Shown here: piece by piece, positions 59,299 through 64,000 of the stretch
How positions within the stretch are numbered: position 1 is the stretch's first letter
How the letters are laid out: the number at the start of each line of letters is the position of its first letter
NCBI GenBank assembly: GCA_026874595.1
Contig: CM049322.1
Location: 52,233,386-52,297,385, forward strand
Direction of reading: 5' to 3'
DNA length: 64,000 nucleotides
From: Sipunculus nudus
Taxonomy: Eukaryota; Annelida; Sipuncula; Golfingiida; Sipunculidae
Notes under the pieces: generated by a model
The model's input: the letters and a program-made list of their open reading frames with translations, nothing else
What the model was told of the DNA's origin: nothing
The model's database searches: none
Translations under genes and position numbers: made by a program

Positions 59299-59457
59299 AG
59301 AGTTGATCGAGGTAGTTTTCTTTGACGGTACGGTGTTAGCTTTTGGCTTCCATGTTGAGATATGCGAAGGCATAACTAAAGGCACGGAAAGCTGGCTGCT
59401 TGGCTGCAGGATTCATGACTTGCGAGTCGACTAGATTTTCCATGACAGGCATCTCCA

Positions 59458-59725
59458 AAGGGTTTTTCTCGATTGGTTGCCGGGACAAACAAGGTTTTTT
59501 TCTCGAGTAGTTGCTGAGACAAATAAGGGTTTTTCTCGATTTGTTGCCGGGACAAACAAGGGTTTTCCCGATTAGTTGCTGAGACAAACAAGGGTTTTTC
59601 TCGATTAGTTACCGAGACAAACAAGGGTTTTTCTTAGTTAGTTGCCGAGACAAAAAAAGGTTTTTCTCGATAAGTTGCCAAGAAAATAAGGGGTTTTTAT
59701 TCTCGATTAGTTGCCGAAACAACAA
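59458..59725. repeat. Minisatellite, ~33-bp unit, ~8 copies
   Basis: The unit GGTTTTTCTCGATTAGTTGC followed by CGAGACAAACAAG repeats with small indels. ORFs across it are translated repeat. Confidence 0.92.
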
Positions 59726-59775
59726 TTGTTGGTGCTTATAGTCATGAAAAAACTGCCTTCCTATAAGCATAGAGC

Positions 59776-59979
59776 TCAATGAGGGAAGCTCAGTTTCCTT
59801 ATCAGCAGGTGCGGCTTTGAAGAGCACAAGACTTTTCTACAATTGTTTCTTTGTGGGTCTTGCCGCATCTCCTGGGAGGGACAGTGGTGGTGTTTGTCGG
59901 GATGATCGATGCCGGTAGACTCGAGGTCTGACATCTGGTTAGGGAGAAGACCGTCCCCATCAACAAGGAAAGCAACACA
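59776..59979 (-). CDS. Candidate terminal exon, unknown protein (uncertain)
   Basis: A strong acceptor (CTTTTTTTTCCAACAG) is followed in phase 0 by 67 codons and TGA. The reading begins CVAFLVDGDGLLPNQMSDLE and is rich in G/C third positions, which is unusual for this neighbourhood. The C-terminal part is basic and cysteine-containing. No domain is recognised and no partner exon was found in the window. It could be an exon of a gene lying mainly to the right, or a relic. Confidence 0.25.
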   Translation of the reverse strand, partial: CVAFLVDGDGLLPNQMSDLESTGIDHPDKHHHCPSQEMRQDPQRNNCRKVLCSSKPHLLIRKLSFPH

Positions 59980-60521
59980 CTGTTGGAAAAAAAAGACAAA
60001 GAATTAGAACTAATGTCAAGGGTGCCAGTGGACTGTATTAAAAAGTATGTGTGGTTAAATACATATCATTAGTTTCATGAGCTGGCTATTTAAATATGCT
60101 TAATAACGTAAGGAAAAGAGCAATACTAATCTGATTGATGATTTTTAATGTACTTGCTCCATGTAATACTTTGTCACGGTCGTGACGATCTGTTGCCATT
60201 TTAACGACACTTTCAAGTTTTTATTGCAACAACATCTTTTATCTTCACCAACACCCATGGGAAAAATACAGTAATTACGGTTACCCAATATGATTATCAT
60301 TATATTCCTATCATTTTTTTTTTCATTATTCGTAATGTTCCTAACATAGTACACAAAAATCTTCAAAATAAAGTTGAATTTTAATTGGTGTTGGTGCTTT
60401 CCTTGAAATATATGATTCTCAAATTAAAAAAAATAATTGCGAAATAGATGAAAAAGCTGCAACTTCAAATGGCTAAATCACATGACAAACCTGTCATCAC
60501 AAAACTTGTCTTACTCTTCTC
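59980..60521. other. Unique AT-rich sequence
   Basis: Nothing recognised. Confidence 0.4.
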
Positions 60522-60704
60522 TTACTCTTCCTCTAGACTTTCCATCTTGAGACCTGGGATGGTTATTTATTTGTTCCGGGTATATCCTACATGGTATGCA
60601 AACTTTAAATATAAATAGAAACAAAACAGCCTTTTGGATATACCCGGAACAAAAAAAAAATAACCATCCCAAGTCTCAAGATTGAAAGTGTAGAGGAAGA
60701 GTAA
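60522..60704. mobile_element. ~180-bp hairpin (MITE-like) element
   Basis: The left arm (60522-60597: TTACTCTTCCTCTAGACTTT ... TTGTTCCGGGTATATCC) is inverted at the right (60636-60704: GGATATACCCGGAACAA ... GAGGAAGAGTAA) with few mismatches; the loop is about 38 nt. No ORF. Confidence 0.85.
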
Positions 60705-63598
60705 TAGTCTAATTTGTATAGCACAAAGGCGCCCCCTAGTAGCAGTGGTAGCACATGTAAAGCAGCCATGTTTGGACAGACGACAGGCTGTTTCTGAGTA
60801 CTCAGGTGGATAAAGACCCACATATACAAAAATTAATACATTTTAGCCATCTAATTATTATGAAAACCTGCTGTGGATATACCAATCAAACAGAATAAAT
60901 GCATTTTTTAAGCTGACATCATCCAAATAAAGGTGAGAAACCGTCAGTTTAAAAGTTTAGTTCTAACTTTTTTGTTTCGATATCGTAGTGTATGGATACC
61001 TATACCACTACCAGCGATGTCACCGCTAGTTGTAACGGAGAAAGGCATTTCGTGTTATTGGCAGGGTGAAGTACAGTCTAGTTTAGTCTTGGATAAATGT
61101 AGACCAGTATAGAAGTTACTTGTTTGTCCAAGCCATCTGGCGCATGATGTACATCACCAATATAAATGCCCATTCCAGGATTTCCAGGGGGATGGCTGTT
61201 GGCAGCATCAAGTGGCCTTGGTTGCGTTTTAGGCATTCTTCCATGGCCGTAGGCATGACATGGTCAGGACATGGTGGATGTCAAATAACCACCTGTTTTT
61301 CTTATATACAGTAAATAATAGAGATAATAATCCCTTTATCTGAACGCATTGGAGGTGCAACTGAAGTTTGGTAATAAAGTTTGCATCGTATTTTAATTGT
61401 ATCATTCCTATTACATGTCAGTTCACCGGAAAGTATCTCAAAAGTTGCACATTCGGTTCAACCTGAAAGATGGTCTCTATTTAAGAAATGGAGTCACAAC
61501 AGTAGTGAGAATTTAATATCATAAATATCTAGTAGCCAGAAATTGGGCAGTCAAGAGAGAAAGAGATGTATATATTTTTAACTTGTTCCCACTTGTAGAT
61601 ATCATTTCTGGTTCCTGCAACGGGTCTACAACATCCTCATCAGGGTCTAGTTCTGAAGGACGAGAGACTTTCTAGACCTACCTTGGGAAAGCTGGGTATA
61701 TTCAACCAGAACAACGTATTAATGTGCTGAAGAGAACAACAGTGACACATGTTTGCGAAAATTATTTCAGGCTTATATGACTGAAAAGGGTGAATGCAAT
61801 CAGGCATAGAAACATCGTATTTGGGACTAAAAAATTTTCAGCACCATTTTGATATATGAATAGTGTTATAGAAAAAAGAGTACATGGTAAGATATAAATA
61901 ACTTTGCAGAAGTCTGGGATATGAATAATTATTGACATTTCACAGCTATAATTCAAGTGATACATGTGTCCCGAATTCCAACTTGTCGGGCAACAGGACT
62001 TATTCATAAGGGCTAATGTTCTAACTGTAGTGCATGTGGAAATTAAAGTATCTGGGCACTGACTGTTTTCATGTTTTTCAATGGGTAAAATATTGTTTGG
62101 TGAGCTTCTTACAAATTTAACTTGAACCAGCAAGAAACCTGACAGTAAAAAAAAAACTACCCATGAACAAGCCAGACATGGAAGTATCAAATAACTGGCA
62201 CCTAGTCAGACTCTGGAAGAGCCAGATTTATTTGTCAATAGTCTTTGCTTTGAAGATGCTATAAGTTGCCAAAAGGACTCGGACTCAACGAGGCTGGAAA
62301 CAGGCTTTTCTCCTACAAAGTAAGGGGATTCCGCACCAAGAGTGCCAAGGACCTCCCTGGTTGTTATCTTAGCTATCATGTTAACCGATGGACAGATGTA
62401 CGGTTAAATGTTAGGGAAAACAGTTATTGATATTATTCAGATTACCTTTCAGGTGAGATGGCCGTTTGGCGAGGTGGGGAACGGTCTTTCTCAAACATCA
62501 TAGGTTGGACATGTTTTAAGGACTTGTAGAGGTATTCGCGTAAGCATGACCCCAACAGTAGATCTGCATCTGCATGCTTTCTGATCTGTTAACGATGTCC
62601 TATCCCAACAGTTAAAGCTTCCATTTACAGCAGTCAACCTTTGCCCAGACACTAGTAGGCTGAAAAAAAGAGCATGGGACAGCATCAGCATTCGGGTGTC
62701 TCTCTGCTGCAGCCGTGAACGTGAATTGGAAAGCTATCATGTGCAGCAGGTATAACGTACAGTAACGCCATGAGGCAACCAAAGTGACGTGTCTTATACT
62801 CGTTCTAAAGTACCTGTAATGAAAAAAAAAGACATTTTGAGTAACAGGTATTGCCATGAGGGTGTGTTTTGATGTGAAAGTAGTTGGCTAATAGTCATTG
62901 AGTCCTAAAGGCGCAACGTCAGCAAACACTTTATGGACTGGAATTCTCAGAAATGCTAGAACCTGTTGACAATGCTCCAAGTACATAAGCATTCCCTAGA
63001 TGACTGTGATAGGAGGGGGGGGGGGGGGGTAGCTCTTGTTCTTCAAGGTGTCAGTGTAATATTGCCACACATACCACTAGATGCGTACCACGAGATTGGC
63101 TCTAATGTCTTACCAACATGTAATGACTTCTGGATTATTCCTAGCCCCGTGTATATAAAACCTGATATCCAGAAGGCTTAATAATAACATGTCATTCTTA
63201 TCATATGGCTATCTTCATCCTCATTCAATAGACAGTGCTACCAACAGGCCATGGACATATCCTTTAAAAAAAGAAAATGCGCTCGAGGAGACCATCGAAA
63301 GAATCAGCAAACCTCTCGAAACAGCTCCAAAATTCCCTGTGGTACTGGGTAGTCTCCCATGGACAGTGTACGATGATGGATGCCGACATCTGTTTGGTAG
63401 AGCAGTGTATAGACTTGGGGGCCTCCGCTTTCCCATATCGACAGCAAAGTCCCCCTTACATCAGACGCATCACTGGCGGTGGCTATCAAAGAGAAAGATA
63501 TCCCTGTTGGGAACTGTAATGGTGATATATACAAGGCCTGTATTCAATGTGTGCACCCAACAATAGCAGTTATACATAATTACATATAATAAGATATA
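60705..63598. other. Decayed sequence with broken plus-strand readings
   Basis: Several plus-strand stretches look like remains of coding sequence: 61120-61314, 61650-61760, and 63189-63566 with ERISKPLETAPKFPVVLGSL then PWTVYDDGCRHLFG. Frames change and stop repeatedly, and no family could be named. A poly-G tract lies at about 63017-63030. It may be an old transposable element or a dead gene. Confidence 0.35.
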
Positions 63599-64000
63599 AG
63601 ATATATATATATATATATATATAAGATATATATAAATATATGCCCAACTTACCCTGGGCTAGGAATCCCGTGAACAGAAAATAGCTTCAGTATCAACGTG
63701 TCAGCACAGCAATACATACAACCGGAGTAACTGCGTGTTAAACGTGCACCGGACTAGGAGCTAATAAACACTTCCGGACAGGAAATCAGTACAATAGGTA
63801 TGCCCAAATAAGTAATACCCGATAGGTGGCAGCACAGTGTGAGAAAACAATTAGACACTCCTGGTTACCGCAAAGATATACTGTATAGGATGACATATTT
63901 TAGCTGATAACATACCCCCCCCCCCCCCAAAAAAAAAAAAAAGATTTCCGTCCCGGAAATATATGCATGTACCCATAGAGTTTGCAGCATACTGTACAAT
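63599..64000. other. Right edge: (TA)n and unique sequence
   Basis: (TA)n-rich tract at 63599-63641 and a poly-C/poly-A tract at about 63916-63943. No gene seen. Confidence 0.6.

Noticed and set aside
61762-62190. 142-codon minus-strand membrane-protein ORF
   Set aside because: Hydrophobicity comes from AT-rich sequence. There is no family resemblance, and decayed plus-strand readings occupy the same DNA.

Overview
The window is animal nuclear DNA, not bacterial or viral. Protein-coding sequence is split into short exons with GT-AG (and one GC-AG) junctions. The rest is AT-rich and crowded with (TA)n tracts, poly-G runs, minisatellites, non-LTR retrotransposons and inverted-repeat elements. 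The repeat style suggests a marine invertebrate, perhaps a mollusc. That is a guess from texture, because no taxon-specific gene is present.

Only two genes can be read with confidence, both on the minus strand. At the left edge (2499-3187) two exons encode the N-terminal part of COG8, a subunit of the Golgi tethering COG complex; the rest lies off the left end. From 49633 down to 34836, eight exons join in phase into a 238-residue CRAL-TRIO (Sec14-like) lipid-binding protein. It resembles the N-terminal half of MOSPD2 but stops before any MSP domain. This gene has two alternative 27-nt first exons (one with a GC donor) and a decayed partial copy of exon 5 in intron 5. Minisatellites abut three of its exon boundaries, and one of them contains the stop codon.

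The 30 kb between the genes is repeat territory. From left to right it holds: two ~112-bp and ~145-bp tandem arrays (1-2240); a ~1.25-kb terminal-inverted-repeat element (5143-6390); a pair of hairpins with one perfect 42-bp stem (14921-15141); a ~5.1-kb satellite of about 98 copies of a 52-bp unit (15822-20960); a pogo/Tigger-like MITE (21487-21810); a decayed CR1-like retrotransposon (22757-29090) carrying a 2,068-bp palindromic element with a 9-bp target duplication; a decayed L1/Tx1-like retrotransposon on the minus strand (29288-33100); and a 34-bp minisatellite (33675-34850).

Right of the CRAL-TRIO gene, a ~6.26-kb foldback element (53041-59298) has near-identical termini, inner inverted arms built from ~162-bp tandem repeats, and a CR1-like fragment inside. 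Past it are a 33-bp minisatellite, a ~180-bp hairpin, one weak candidate exon and unresolved decayed sequence. No rRNA, tRNA or CRISPR locus was recognised. Homologies were judged by eye from family knowledge; no search was run.
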